Positions 49,202 to 58,186 of a stretch of 64,000 bases of DNA are shown here, in pieces. The notes under the pieces were generated by a model. It did not search any database. It saw nothing but the letters and a program-made list of their open reading frames with translations, and was not told the DNA's origin. Position 1 is the first letter of the stretch. Each line of letters starts with the position of its first letter. The stretch comes from Caulobacter sp. Root1455 (GTDB lineage: Bacteria; Pseudomonadota; Alphaproteobacteria; Caulobacterales; Caulobacteraceae). The DNA lies in assembly GCF_001426905.1 (NCBI RefSeq), contig NZ_LMFQ01000025.1, positions 173,147 to 237,146 on the forward strand, read 5' to 3'. The position numbers and the translations under genes were made by a program.

Positions 49202-51256
49202 ATGCTGTGGTCGCCCGTGGCGTTCGGCCTGGGCGCGGCCGGTTATCTGGAACTGAAGGCCGAACCGTCCTGGGCGCTGCTGGTCGGGCTGGCGGCCGGA
49301 CTGGCGATCCTGGCGAGCCTGGCCGGGCGGCGATCGACCCAAGGCTCGGGCGCGGGTCTGTCGGTTTTCCTGGTGCTGGCGGCGTTCCTGGCGGCGGGCG
49401 CCCTGGCGGGAAAGGTCCGCTCACACGCGGTCGCCGCGCCGATCCTGGCGGGCGAGCGAACGGTGATGACGATCGACGGCTTCGTGGTCGACGTGGTCAG
49501 CCCCGGCGCGGGCGGGCCGCGCCTGCTGATCGCGCCGGTCCAGATCAGCCGGCTGGCGCCGGAGGACACGCCCAAGCGGGTGCGGGTGACCGTCGAGGCG
49601 GACGACATTCCCGCGCCCGGCCAGGCGGTCCGCCTGCGGGCGATGCTGGGGCCGCCGCCGCCGCCGGCCGCCCCGGGCGCCTACGACTTCGCCCGCGACG
49701 CCTGGTTCCACGGCGTGGGCGCGGTGGGTTTCGCGATCGGCGAGTCGGCGCCCGCGACGCTGGACCCGCCGCCCTGGCGGCTGCGCGCGGCCATGGCCGT
49801 CAACGCCTTCCGCTGGCGGCTGGCCAGCCGCATCGTCGACGACATGGGCGTCGAACGCGGCGGGATCGCCGCGGCCATGGTCACCGGCCACGAGGCCTGG
49901 ATCACCCAGGAACAGACCGACGCCATGCGCGCCTCGGGCCTGGCGCACATCCTGTCGATCTCGGGCCTGCACATGGCCATCGTCGGCGGGTTCGCGTTCG
50001 GCCTGGTGCGCCTGCTGATCGCCGCCTGGCCGTGGGCGGCGCTGCGGGTTCCGGGCAAGAAGGTCGCGGCCCTGGCGGGCCTGGCCGCGATCGGGACCTA
50101 TCTGGTGATCTCGGGCGCGCCGCCGCCGGCCCTGCGGGCGGCGATCACCGCCACCGTGGCCTTCGCCGCCATCCTGTTCGACCGCCAGGCCATCACCCTG
50201 CACGGCCTGGCCGTGGCGGCGCTGATCATCCTCGCGGTCCAGCCGGAATCGGCGGGCGCGCCGGGTTTCCAGATGTCGTTCGCAGCCACCGCCGCCCTGG
50301 TGGCCCTGGCCGAGGCCTGGCCGCGTCCGGTGCGCGAGATCTCCGTGCCCTGGCCGATCCGGACCTTCCAGGCGGTCAGCGGTTGGCTGGCGGTCAGCAT
50401 AGGGGCCAGTTTCGTGGCGGGCATGGCCACCGGGCCGTTCGCCATGCAGCACTTCAACCGCGTGGCCGTCTGGGGCCTGCCGGCCAATCTGGCGGTCGCG
50501 CCGCTGTCGTCGTTCGTGATCATGCCGTTCCTGGCGATCGGCGCGGCCCTGGAGCCTTTCGGCCTGGGCGGCCCCTTCCTGACCGTGGCCGGCTGGGGCA
50601 TCGGGGCGATGATGTGGATCGCCGACGGCTTCGCGGGGGCCGGCGGAGCCCAGCGGGTGGTGGCCAGCGGCCCGCCGTTCACCCTGGCCCTGGCCTTCGT
50701 CGGCCTGATGCTGCTGTGCCTGTGGCGAGGCCGCTTGCGCTGGCTGGGCGCGCCCCTGGCCCTGGCGGTGGCCCTGTGGCCGCGCCCGGCCCCGCCCGAC
50801 GTCTGGATCGCCCCCGACGGCGCCACGGCGGCGGTGCGCCAGGGCCGCGCGGCGGTGCTGCTGCGTCCGGACGCCCGCCGCTTCGGGGCCGAGCTTTGGG
50901 GCCGCCGCCGGGGTCTGGCCGTGCCCGAGAGCGCCGCGCCCAGCCCGCTCTACGCTTGCGGCCGGCGGTCCTGCGCCCCAGCCGCCGAGGCGCCCGTCGC
51001 CCTGGCCCTGTCGTGGAGCAAGACCGCGCCGGACGCGGCTGACCTGGCGGCCATGTGCGCCCAGGCCGAGATCGTCGTGCTGCGCGGCGCCGCGCCGCCC
51101 GTCCCGCCGGCCTGCCGCGACCGCGTCGTGCTCGACGCCGACGATTTCGCCGTGGGCGGGGCGGCCGAGCTCTATCGCCGGGGCGGCGAGTGGTGGATCG
51201 TCTGGGCCCAACCGCTGCGGGGCGTCCGGCCCTGGACCGGCGTTCCGGGGCGATAG
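49202..51256 (+). CDS. comEC: ComEC/Rec2 family DNA-uptake channel-like membrane protein
   Basis: A large polytopic membrane protein with an N-terminal DUF4131-type OB region (TIDGFVVDVVSPG, PGAYDFARDAWFHGVGAVGF), then the competence domain with SGLAHILSISGLHMAIVGG and FQMSFAATAALVALAEAW. The C-terminal metallo-beta-lactamase domain of Bacillus ComEC is missing, with only a short soluble tail, as in other alphaproteobacteria. The start is uncertain: ATG 49202 gives 684 residues, but coding potential upstream (LSTRLRAVPSLGAVTASLIGEI) suggests the true start is earlier, perhaps GTG 48974 overlapping the gltX 5' end. Confidence 0.85.
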   Translation: MLWSPVAFGLGAAGYLELKAEPSWALLVGLAAGLAILASLAGRRSTQGSGAGLSVFLVLAAFLAAGALAGKVRSHAVAAPILAGERTVMTIDGFVVDVVSPGAGGPRLLIAPVQISRLAPEDTPKRVRVTVEADDIPAPGQAVRLRAMLGPPPPPAAPGAYDFARDAWFHGVGAVGFAIGESAPATLDPPPWRLRAAMAVNAFRWRLASRIVDDMGVERGGIAAAMVTGHEAWITQEQTDAMRASGLAHILSISGLHMAIVGGFAFGLVRLLIAAWPWAALRVPGKKVAALAGLAAIGTYLVISGAPPPALRAAITATVAFAAILFDRQAITLHGLAVAALIILAVQPESAGAPGFQMSFAATAALVALAEAWPRPVREISVPWPIRTFQAVSGWLAVSIGASFVAGMATGPFAMQHFNRVAVWGLPANLAVAPLSSFVIMPFLAIGAALEPFGLGGPFLTVAGWGIGAMMWIADGFAGAGGAQRVVASGPPFTLALAFVGLMLLCLWRGRLRWLGAPLALAVALWPRPAPPDVWIAPDGATAAVRQGRAAVLLRPDARRFGAELWGRRRGLAVPESAAPSPLYACGRRSCAPAAEAPVALALSWSKTAPDAADLAAMCAQAEIVVLRGAAPPVPPACRDRVVLDADDFAVGGAAELYRRGGEWWIVWAQPLRGVRPWTGVPGR

Positions 51257-51258
51257 GC

Positions 51259-51906
51259 ATGCTGAAGATCTGGGGCCGGCGTAGTTCGGCCAATGTCCAG
51301 AAGGTGTTGTGGCTGGTCGGCGAGCTGGGCCTGCCGCACGAGCATGTCCCGGCCGGCGGCGATTTCGGCGGGCTGGACGATCCGGCGTTCCGGGCGATGA
51401 ACCCGCACGGCAAGGTTCCGGTGATCGCGGACGGCGGGACCGTGGTCTGGGAGTCGCACGCCATCCTGCGCTATCTGGCGGCGACCCGTGGGGCGGACCG
51501 GTTCTGGCCCGCCGACCCGACCGCCCGCGCGCCGGTCGACGGCTGGATGGACTGGGCGCAGACGGCGCTGCAGCCGGCCTTTCTGGGCGGCGTGTTCTGG
51601 GGCGGCTACCGCACGCCGGCGGCCCAGCGCGACGAGGCCGCCGTGGCCAGGGCCCTGGACCAGACCGCCCGCTGCCTGACCCGGGTCGACGCCCGGCTGG
51701 CCGATCGCCCGTTTGTCGTCGGCGAAACCCTGTCCCTGGCCGACATCGCCATCGGGACCCATCTCTATCGCTACTTCGAGCTCGAGATCGACCGCCCGGC
51801 CTTGCCGCGCCTGGAGGGCTGGTACGATCGACTGCGGGACCGTTCGGCCTATCGCGAGCACGTGATGGTCCCGTTCGGCGAACTGAAGGGCCGGCTGGCA
51901 TTCTGA
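51259..51906 (+). CDS. glutathione S-transferase family protein
   Basis: A 215-residue protein with an N-terminal thioredoxin-like domain (LKIWGRRSSANVQKVLWLVGELG; NPHGKVPVIADGG with the cis-Pro; WESHAILRYLA with the glutathione-binding E-S pair) and a C-terminal helical domain (SLADIAIGTHLYRYFEL). The Ser-Ser-Ala-Asn segment suggests a Ser-type catalytic residue. The substrate is unknown. It begins 2 bases after the comEC stop. Confidence 0.9.
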   Translation: MLKIWGRRSSANVQKVLWLVGELGLPHEHVPAGGDFGGLDDPAFRAMNPHGKVPVIADGGTVVWESHAILRYLAATRGADRFWPADPTARAPVDGWMDWAQTALQPAFLGGVFWGGYRTPAAQRDEAAVARALDQTARCLTRVDARLADRPFVVGETLSLADIAIGTHLYRYFELEIDRPALPRLEGWYDRLRDRSAYREHVMVPFGELKGRLAF

Positions 51907-51945
51907 GGCCCAAAGCGCGGTCGGGCGTTAAGGGCCAGGCGACGG

Positions 51946-52365
51946 ATGGAGACGACCATGGAACGGCAAGGCGGCTGCGCCTGCGGGGCGGTGCGATACG
52001 TGGCGGAGGGCGGGCCGCTGCGGGTGGGGCTGTGCCACTGCCTGACCTGCCGCAAGCGCCACGGCGCGCCGTTCAACGCCTTCGCGGCGTTCCGGAGCGA
52101 CAAGGTGCGGATCGAGGGCCAGCCGACGGTCTGGACCGGCGCCGAGCACGGCCTGATCCACGGCTGCGCGGTCTGCGGCTCGCCGCTGTTCTGGACGGCG
52201 GAAGGCGAGCGCGACGGCGAGATCGAGATCCACCTGGGCGGACTGGACGAGGTCGGCCAGTTCACGCCGCAGTACGAGGTCTGGGTGAAGCGGCGCGAGC
52301 CCTGGCTGCCGCCTCTGAACGTGCCGCAATATGCCGAGAACCGGCCGGCGGGGATGCCGACCTGA
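51946..52365 (+). CDS. GFA family zinc-binding protein (second copy in window)
   Basis: A 139-residue member of the same GFA/CENP-V fold as the protein at 23652-24002 but clearly diverged. Cysteine motifs are GGCACGAVRYV, CHCLTCRKRHGAPF and GCAVCGSPLFW. ATG 51946 or ATG 51958 (MERQGG) could be the start; the shorter form fits the family better. Activity is not established for most members. Its stop lies one base from the stop of the convergent gene. Confidence 0.87.
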   Translation: METTMERQGGCACGAVRYVAEGGPLRVGLCHCLTCRKRHGAPFNAFAAFRSDKVRIEGQPTVWTGAEHGLIHGCAVCGSPLFWTAEGERDGEIEIHLGGLDEVGQFTPQYEVWVKRREPWLPPLNVPQYAENRPAGMPT

Positions 52366-52366
52366 G

Positions 52367-52756
52367 CTATTCCAGTCTGACGCTATAGATCGAGCGGCGG
52401 CTCTTGAACCGGACCGTGACGGTCAAGGTCCGCCCGACGCTGGGCTCGCCGCCATGGGTGGTCGCGTCGACCTTGGCGTGCTCCAGCAGCTTGGTCGCGG
52501 CCTCGTCAAAGCCTTGATCGGTCGGCGCGGCGGAAAGGGCGACGCAATTGCGCAACAGACCCTCGGCGGCGATCTGGCAACGGGCGGCCGCTTGCCCCGA
52601 AACTCCCAGGCGCTGGGCCCGTTCGGGATAGTAGAGATCGAAGGACTGCCCGCCAGTGTGTACGCCGACGTCGCGTAGAGTCAGGGCGGGCTGACCGGTG
52701 GATGTTTCCGTCGTCGCCAAAGCCGCCTGAAGCATCAGGGTCAAGGGCAGGATCAT
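52367..52756 (-). CDS. small exported protein with a TonB C-terminal-like domain
   Basis: A 129-residue protein with a short signal peptide (MILPLTLMLQAALA) and a domain resembling the TonB C-terminus: YPERAQRLGVSGQAAARCQI, then CVALSAAPTDQGFDEAATKLL. It has no proline-rich spacer and no obvious membrane anchor, so it cannot act as a full TonB. Start ATG 52756 is chosen because GGAG lies 6 bases upstream; a TTG 18 bases earlier is possible. It is downstream of lexA on the same strand with a 73-base gap. Function unknown. Confidence 0.65.
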   Translation of the reverse strand: MILPLTLMLQAALATTETSTGQPALTLRDVGVHTGGQSFDLYYPERAQRLGVSGQAAARCQIAAEGLLRNCVALSAAPTDQGFDEAATKLLEHAKVDATTHGGEPSVGRTLTVTVRFKSRRSIYSVRLE

Positions 52757-52829
52757 CGAACGCTCCAGGCTCAACTCAAGATCGGAAGCCTAGCTTGACC
52801 GCGCCGGAGCGTCGAGATCGGCCCAGCGG

Positions 52830-53534
52830 TTAGTGATACCGCCGGATCAGCCCCACCAGCTTGCCCTGCACCTCGACCTGGTCGGGACCGAAGATGCGGG
52901 TCTCGTACTTGGGGTTGGCGGCCTCCAGGGCGATCGAGCCGCCCTTCTTGCGCAGGCGCTTGAGGGTGGCTTCCTCGCCGACCAGGGCCACGACGATCTC
53001 GCCGCTGTTGGCCGTGTCGCCCTTCTTGATGATCACATAGTCGCCGTCGAGAATGCCGGCCTCGATCATCGAGTCGCCCTGCACCTCCAGCACATAATGC
53101 TCGCCGGCCCCCAGCATGGTCTCGGGCACCGGCAGGCGCTCGCGTTCGTGCTGGATGGCGTCGATCGGGGTGCCGGCGGCGATGCGGCCCAGGATCGGCA
53201 GCTCGCGGGTGTTGTCGGCGGCGATCTGGGGCTGAGGCGACGACGGCGGCTGGCCGCCGCCTTCCAGCACCTGGGGCTTGAAGGTTCCTCGACCCTTGGG
53301 CGGCGCGGCCGCCGTGGCCTGCTGCGGCAGCTTGACCACCTCCAGCGCCCGGGCCCGGTGGGCCAGGCGGCGGATGAAGCCGCGCTCTTCCAGCGCCGTG
53401 ATCAGCCGATGGATGCCCGACTTGGACGCCAGGTCCAGCGCCTCCTTCATCTCGTCGAAGGAGGGAGAGACGCCGCTCTCCTTGATCCGCTCGTGGATGA
53501 ACATCAGCAGCTCGTGCTGCTTGCGCGTAAGCAT
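52830..53534 (-). CDS. lexA: SOS repressor LexA
   Basis: Transcriptional repressor of the DNA-damage response. The winged helix-turn-helix occupies about residues 1-65 (MLTRKQHELLMFIHERIKES, SFDEMKEALDLASKSGIHRL). The C-terminal peptidase domain has the self-cleavage site Ala120-Gly121 (GRIAAGTP), catalytic Ser155 (QGDSM) and Lys192. The linker (70-110) is Pro/Gln-rich and longer than in E. coli. ATG 53534 with GAGG upstream gives 234 residues. It is under its own control through the box at 53583-53597. Confidence 0.97.
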   Translation of the reverse strand: MLTRKQHELLMFIHERIKESGVSPSFDEMKEALDLASKSGIHRLITALEERGFIRRLAHRARALEVVKLPQQATAAAPPKGRGTFKPQVLEGGGQPPSSPQPQIAADNTRELPILGRIAAGTPIDAIQHERERLPVPETMLGAGEHYVLEVQGDSMIEAGILDGDYVIIKKGDTANSGEIVVALVGEEATLKRLRKKGGSIALEAANPKYETRIFGPDQVEVQGKLVGLIRRYH

Positions 53535-53582
53535 GTCCGGCCTCGCCAGTCGTCGCGGAACAAACCGCAAACCTCTGTGAAT

Positions 53583-53597
53583 GTTCTCTAGGTGTTC
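53583..53597. promoter_or_regulatory. LexA (SOS) box upstream of lexA
   Basis: GTTC-TCTAGGT-GTTC exactly matches the alphaproteobacterial LexA recognition sequence GTTC-N7-GTTC. It lies 49 bases upstream of the lexA start. Read on the minus strand, TTGACA (53611-53606) followed 17 bases later by GAGAAC (53588-53583) forms a plausible lexA promoter. The box then covers the -10 region, fitting autorepression. Confidence 0.92.
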
Positions 53598-53740
53598 TTC
53601 GTTGATGTCAAGTTAACGGTGTTCGTCGGACGGGCGGCTTAATTTCTCAGGAAATACAGACTCGTCCCAGACGGCCGCGATCGGATTCCGGCGACCCTTT
53701 CGAATCGAGGTGGTGATCCTCGACTTTGCCGAATTTGAAA

Positions 53741-53754
53741 TGACAGCGTTGTCG
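53741..53754. promoter_or_regulatory. candidate operator upstream of the GH3 gene
   Basis: TGACAGCGTTGTCG is an imperfect 14-base palindrome of the form TGACAnCGnTGTCn, lying 58 bases before the GH3 start. Its size and symmetry with a central CG resemble LacI-family operators of carbohydrate genes. The regulator is not in the window, so this is inference from form and place. Confidence 0.5.
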
Positions 53755-53812
53755 TCATTGCGCTAGGCTCGTCTCGCCGGGACCCGCAGAGGTCGGGCGG
53801 GGACGAAACGCG

Positions 53813-56305
53813 ATGCTGAAGACCGCCATTCTAAGCCTGGCCCTGGCCGGATCTCTGGCCGCGCCGGCGTTCGCCGCCGCCCCGGCGCCGGTCGTCCATC
53901 CCGACCTCTGGCCCCAGGCTCACAGTCCGGTCCGCCGGGATCCGGCCATGGAGGCGCGGATCGACGCGATGCTCGCGAAGATGAGCGTCGAGGAGAAGGT
54001 CGGCCAGACCCTGCAGCCGGAGATGAAGTCGATCGTCCCCGACGACGTGCGCCGCTACCATATCGGCAGCATCGAGAACGGCGGGGGCTCGGTGCCCGGC
54101 GGGAACAAGCACGCCTCGGTCGGCGACTGGCTGAAGATGATCGACGGCTATTACGACGCGTCGGTCGATCCGGCCAACGGCGGCGTGCGCATCCCGATGA
54201 TGTGGGCGTCCGACGCCGTGCACGGCCACAACAACGTCTATCGGGCCACGCTCTTCCCGCACAATATCGGCCTGGGCGCGGCGCGCGATCCCGACCTCGT
54301 CCGCCGGATCGGCGCGGCCACGGCGCAGGAGGTGCGGGCGCTGGGCATGGACTGGTCGTTCGCCCCGACCCTGGCCGTGGTGCAGGACGACCGCTGGGGC
54401 CGCACCTATGAGAGCTACTCGGAAGACCCGAAGATCGTCGCCGCCTACGCCGCCGCCATGGTCCGCGGACTGCAGGGGGAGGGGGCAAGCTTTCTCGACA
54501 AGGACCACGTGATCTCGACCGCCAAGCATTTCCTGGGCGACGGCGGCACTGACGGCGGGCGCGACCAGGGCGACAACCTGGCCGACGAGGCGACGCTGCG
54601 CGACGTGCACGGGGCAGGCTATCCGGCGGCGGTGGACGGCGGCGTCCAGGCGGTGATGGCCTCGTTCTCCAGCTGGCATGGCGTCAAGATGCACGCCAAC
54701 AAGGACCTGATGACCGGGGTTCTGAAGGACCGCATCGGCTTCGACGGCCTGATCATCGGCGACTGGAACGCCCACGGCCAGATCCCCGGCTGCACCAAGG
54801 GCGATTGCCCGACGGCCTTCAACGCGGGGATCGACGTCTTCAACGTGCCCGAGGACTGGAAGGCGCTCTACGCCGCGATGGTCCGCGAGGTGAACGACGG
54901 GACCATCCCGATGGCGCGGCTGGATGACGCCGTGCGGCGGGTGCTGCGGGTCAAGCTGCGGGCCGGGGTGTTCGACCAGCCCAAGCCGTCGGCCCGGCCC
55001 CATGCCGGCGACGAGGCCCTGCTGGGCGCGCCCGAACATCGGGCCGTGGCCCGCGAGGCGGTGCGTAAGTCGCTGGTGCTGCTGAAGAACGACGGCGGCG
55101 TGCTGCCGCTCGATCCGCGCAAGCGCATCCTGGTGGCCGGCGACGGGGCCGACAGCATCATGAAGCAGACCGGCGGCTGGACGCTGTCGTGGCAGGGCAA
55201 CGACAACGTCAACGCGGACTTCCCGGGCGCGACCTCGATCTGGGGCGGGATCGAAGCGGCGGTGAAGGCGGGCGGCGGGACGGCCTTGCTCAGTCCCGAC
55301 GGCGCCTATGACGCCAAGCCCGACGCGGCGATCGTGGTGTTCGGCGAGAACCCCTATGCCGAGTTCCAGGGCGACCAGGCCGACGTCGCCCTGCACGCCG
55401 GATCGGCCGAAAGCCTGGCCTTGCTCAAGCGGCTGAAGGCGGCGGGGGTGCCGACCGTGGCGGTGTTGATTTCCGGCCGGCCGCTCTATCTGAACCCTCA
55501 GATCAACGCCGCCGACGCCTTCGTCGCCGCCTGGCTGCCGGGCTCGGAGGGGCAGGGCGTGGCCGACGTGCTGATCGCCGGCCCGGACGGCAAGCCGCGC
55601 CACGACTTCACCGGCAAGTTGTCGTTCTCGTGGCCCAAGCGGCCGGACCAGACGCCCTTGAACGTCGGCCAGAAGGCCTATGATCCGCAGTTTGCCTTCG
55701 GCTACGGCCTGACCTACGCCGCGCCCCACGCGGTCGGCCCGTTGCCCGAGGCCGAGGTCGCGATAGAGACTGGCCCGCGCGGGGTGTTCTTCCGCGACGG
55801 CGCCGGAGCCAACGGCTTCGCGGTCAGCATCGGCGACGCCCAGGCTCCGACGATCGCGGCCGTGGCGGCGCGGGTGGCGACCTACGGCGCCGAGGGCCTC
55901 GTCCTGCGCAAGGTCGACCGCCGCCGGCAGGAGGACGCCTGGTCGGCGCGCTGGTCGGGCGGCGAGAAGGCCTGGCTGTCCTTGACCCGGCCGACCCCCC
56001 TGGACCTGTCGCGCGAAGCCAACGGCGCCATGGCCCTGACCTTCGAGCTGCGGATCGATACGCCGCCGGCCGGTCCGGTCTGGCTGAGCGCGGGCGGCGA
56101 CAAGCCGGTGACGCTGCCGATTGGGGCGGCCCTGAGCGGCCCGGTCGGGGGCTGGCGAACCCTGCGCGTGCCGTTGCGCTGCTTCGGGGCGGCGGCGGAG
56201 GCGGTCAAGGTCGTCAGGCTGGAGACCGCCTCGGCCCTGGCGATCACGGTGTCGGACGTGGCGCTGACCGAAGCGCGGGCCGACGACGCCTGTCCAGCAG
56301 GGTAG
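53813..56305 (+). CDS. secreted glycoside hydrolase family 3 enzyme (beta-glucosidase type)
   Basis: An 830-residue exported enzyme with signal peptide (MLKTAILSLALAGSLAAPAFA). The GH3 N-terminal barrel contains GVRIPMMWASDAVHGHNNV, TAKHFLGDGGTDGGRDQGDN and the nucleophile Asp317 in GFDGLIIGDWNAHGQ. The C-terminal alpha/beta domain follows (KSLVLLKNDGGVLPLDPRKR, VVFGENPYAEFQGD, FGYGLTY). A last region of about 180 residues resembles the carbohydrate-binding domain of ExoP-type exo-1,3/1,4-beta-glucanases. It probably releases glucose from plant or microbial beta-glucans in the periplasm or outside. It stands alone between lexA and trpC. Confidence 0.93.
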   Translation: MLKTAILSLALAGSLAAPAFAAAPAPVVHPDLWPQAHSPVRRDPAMEARIDAMLAKMSVEEKVGQTLQPEMKSIVPDDVRRYHIGSIENGGGSVPGGNKHASVGDWLKMIDGYYDASVDPANGGVRIPMMWASDAVHGHNNVYRATLFPHNIGLGAARDPDLVRRIGAATAQEVRALGMDWSFAPTLAVVQDDRWGRTYESYSEDPKIVAAYAAAMVRGLQGEGASFLDKDHVISTAKHFLGDGGTDGGRDQGDNLADEATLRDVHGAGYPAAVDGGVQAVMASFSSWHGVKMHANKDLMTGVLKDRIGFDGLIIGDWNAHGQIPGCTKGDCPTAFNAGIDVFNVPEDWKALYAAMVREVNDGTIPMARLDDAVRRVLRVKLRAGVFDQPKPSARPHAGDEALLGAPEHRAVAREAVRKSLVLLKNDGGVLPLDPRKRILVAGDGADSIMKQTGGWTLSWQGNDNVNADFPGATSIWGGIEAAVKAGGGTALLSPDGAYDAKPDAAIVVFGENPYAEFQGDQADVALHAGSAESLALLKRLKAAGVPTVAVLISGRPLYLNPQINAADAFVAAWLPGSEGQGVADVLIAGPDGKPRHDFTGKLSFSWPKRPDQTPLNVGQKAYDPQFAFGYGLTYAAPHAVGPLPEAEVAIETGPRGVFFRDGAGANGFAVSIGDAQAPTIAAVAARVATYGAEGLVLRKVDRRRQEDAWSARWSGGEKAWLSLTRPTPLDLSREANGAMALTFELRIDTPPAGPVWLSAGGDKPVTLPIGAALSGPVGGWRTLRVPLRCFGAAAEAVKVVRLETASALAITVSDVALTEARADDACPAG

Positions 56306-56366
56306 GCGCCGCGCCCGTTTTCGATCCGCGCGTTTCGACCGCCGCGCCTCGGGCGTTTCGAGCGCC

Positions 56367-57155
56367 CTAGCCCAGCAGCGCCCGCGTCGCCGCCGCCACG
56401 TCGACCTGGCGCATCAGGCTTTCGCCGACCAGCATGGCCTTGGCGCCGGCCGCCTCCATCCGCACCGCGTCGGCGGCGACGAACAGGCCGCTTTCGGTGA
56501 CCAGCAGGGCGTCCTCGGGGGCCTGGGCGGCCAGGCGTTCGGTGACGGCCAGATCGACCACGAAGCTCTTGAGGTCGCGGTTGTTGATGCCCACCAGGGT
56601 CGCGCCCAGCGCGCCGGCCCGGGCCATCTCGGCCTCGTCGTGCACCTCGACCAGGGCGTCCATGCCCAGGCGGGCGGCCTCGGCCATCAGGTCGGCGGCC
56701 AGGGCGTCGTCGACCATCGCCAGGATCACCAGGATGGCGTCGGCGCCCAGGGCGCGGCTCTCGGCCACCTGCCAGGGATCGACCAGGAAATCCTTGCGGA
56801 TGCAGGGCAGGGCGACCGCCGCGCGGGCGTCGATCAGGTAGCCGTCGGCGCCCTGGAAGCTGGGGCCGTCCGTGAGCACCGACAGGCAGGCCGCGCCGCC
56901 GGCGGCGTAGGCCCGGGCCAGGGCCGGCGGGTCGAAGTCGGCGCGGATCAGACCCTTGGACGGCGAGGCCTTCTTGATCTCGGCGATCAGGGCCAGCCTG
57001 CCGGGGCCATGGGCGGCCTCCAGGGCGGCCTTGAAGCCGCGCGGGCCGTTGGCCGACTTGGCCGCGGCGTCGACCTGGGCGAAGGACCGGCGGCGTTTCC
57101 GGTCGGCCACGTCCTCGCGCTTGTAGGCGGCGATCTTGGCGAGGATGTCGGTCAT
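56367..57155 (-). CDS. trpC: indole-3-glycerol phosphate synthase
   Basis: Tryptophan pathway enzyme closing the indole ring. The 262-residue TIM barrel shows LIAEIKKASPSKGLIR, CLSVLTDGPSFQGADGYL, CIRKDFLVDPWQV with the catalytic Lys, EVHDEAEM, GINNRDLKSF and TESGLFVAAD. It is a stand-alone TrpC, not fused to TrpF. The start overlaps the trpD stop by 4 bases (ATGA). Confidence 0.97.
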   Translation of the reverse strand: MTDILAKIAAYKREDVADRKRRRSFAQVDAAAKSANGPRGFKAALEAAHGPGRLALIAEIKKASPSKGLIRADFDPPALARAYAAGGAACLSVLTDGPSFQGADGYLIDARAAVALPCIRKDFLVDPWQVAESRALGADAILVILAMVDDALAADLMAEAARLGMDALVEVHDEAEMARAGALGATLVGINNRDLKSFVVDLAVTERLAAQAPEDALLVTESGLFVAADAVRMEAAGAKAMLVGESLMRQVDVAAATRALLG

Positions 57156-58183
57156 GCGGCGGGTACTACTTCGCTGTTGGTGGCGGCCACCAGCCCGGCG
57201 AGGGCGGCCCGGGCGCGGCCGTCGTCCAGCACCGCGCCGGCCAGCTCGACGCCTTCGCGCAGGGTCTCGACCTTGTCGGCCACCAGGAAGGCGGCGGCGG
57301 CGTTGAGCATGACGATGTCGCGATAGGCGCCTTTCTGGCCGTCCAGCAGGGCGGTCAGGGCGGCGGCGTTGAAGGCGGGGTCGCCGCCGGTGATGTCGGC
57401 CAGGGCGGCGCGCGGCAGGCCCACGGCCTCGGGGGTGATCGTGAACAGGCGCAGGGCCCCGTCGCGCCACTCGGCGACCTCGGTCTCGCCGGTGGTGGTC
57501 AGCTCGTCCATGCCGGCCCCGTGCACCGACCAGGCGCGCTCGGCGCCCAGAGCGCCCAGGGCCTTGGCAACGGGCTCGACGAAGCGGTGGGCCGAGACGC
57601 CCACGACCTGGCGCTTGGCGCCGGCCGGATTGGTCAGCGGGCCCAGCAGGTTGAAGATGGTGCGGAAGCCCAGCTGCTGGCGGATCGGCGAGACGTGCTT
57701 CATCGCCCCGTGGTGCGCCTGGGCGAACAGGAAGCAGATGCCGGCGGTGTCCAGCGCGTGACGCTGCTGGGCCAGGCTGGCGTCGATATTGACGCCCAGG
57801 GCGGCCAGGACGTCGGCGGTGCCCGACTTGCTGGTGATCGCCCGGTTGCCGTGCTTGGCCACCTTGAGGCCGCCCCCAGCCGCGACGAAGCCCACGGCGG
57901 TGGAGATGTTCAGGGTGTGCAGGCCGTCGCCGCCGGTCCCGCAGACGTCGATGACGTCATAGGGGTGCTCCAGGTGGATGGCGGCGCGCCGCATGGCCCG
58001 GGCGCAGGCGGTGATCTCGCCCACCGTCTCGCCGCGCAGGCGCATGGCGGTGACCGCCGCGGCCACCTGGGCCGGGCTGGGCTCGCCGCGCAGGCAGGCG
58101 GCGAAGAAGATCTCGGCGTCGTCCTCGTCGAGGGTCTGGCCGTCGGCCAGCTTGGCCAGCAGGGGTTTGAAGGCGTCCGACAT
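57152..58183 (-). CDS. trpD: anthranilate phosphoribosyltransferase
   Basis: Adds phosphoribose to anthranilate. The 343-residue product has DVCGTGGDGLHTLNIST (phosphate loop), KHGNRAITSKSGTADVLAALG, HHGAMKHVSPIRQQLGFRTIFNLLGPLTNPA and VHGAGMDELTTTG. It is separated from trpG by 3 bases and overlaps trpC by 4, forming a tight trpGDC unit. Confidence 0.97.
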   Translation of the reverse strand: MSDAFKPLLAKLADGQTLDEDDAEIFFAACLRGEPSPAQVAAAVTAMRLRGETVGEITACARAMRRAAIHLEHPYDVIDVCGTGGDGLHTLNISTAVGFVAAGGGLKVAKHGNRAITSKSGTADVLAALGVNIDASLAQQRHALDTAGICFLFAQAHHGAMKHVSPIRQQLGFRTIFNLLGPLTNPAGAKRQVVGVSAHRFVEPVAKALGALGAERAWSVHGAGMDELTTTGETEVAEWRDGALRLFTITPEAVGLPRAALADITGGDPAFNAAALTALLDGQKGAYRDIVMLNAAAAFLVADKVETLREGVELAGAVLDDGRARAALAGLVAATNSEVVPAA

Positions 58184-58186
58184 CGC

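Noticed and set aside
52367..52756. A full TonB energy transducer
   Set aside because: It lacks the N-terminal membrane anchor and the proline-rich spacer. Only the C-terminal-like domain is present, and no exbB/exbD are adjacent.
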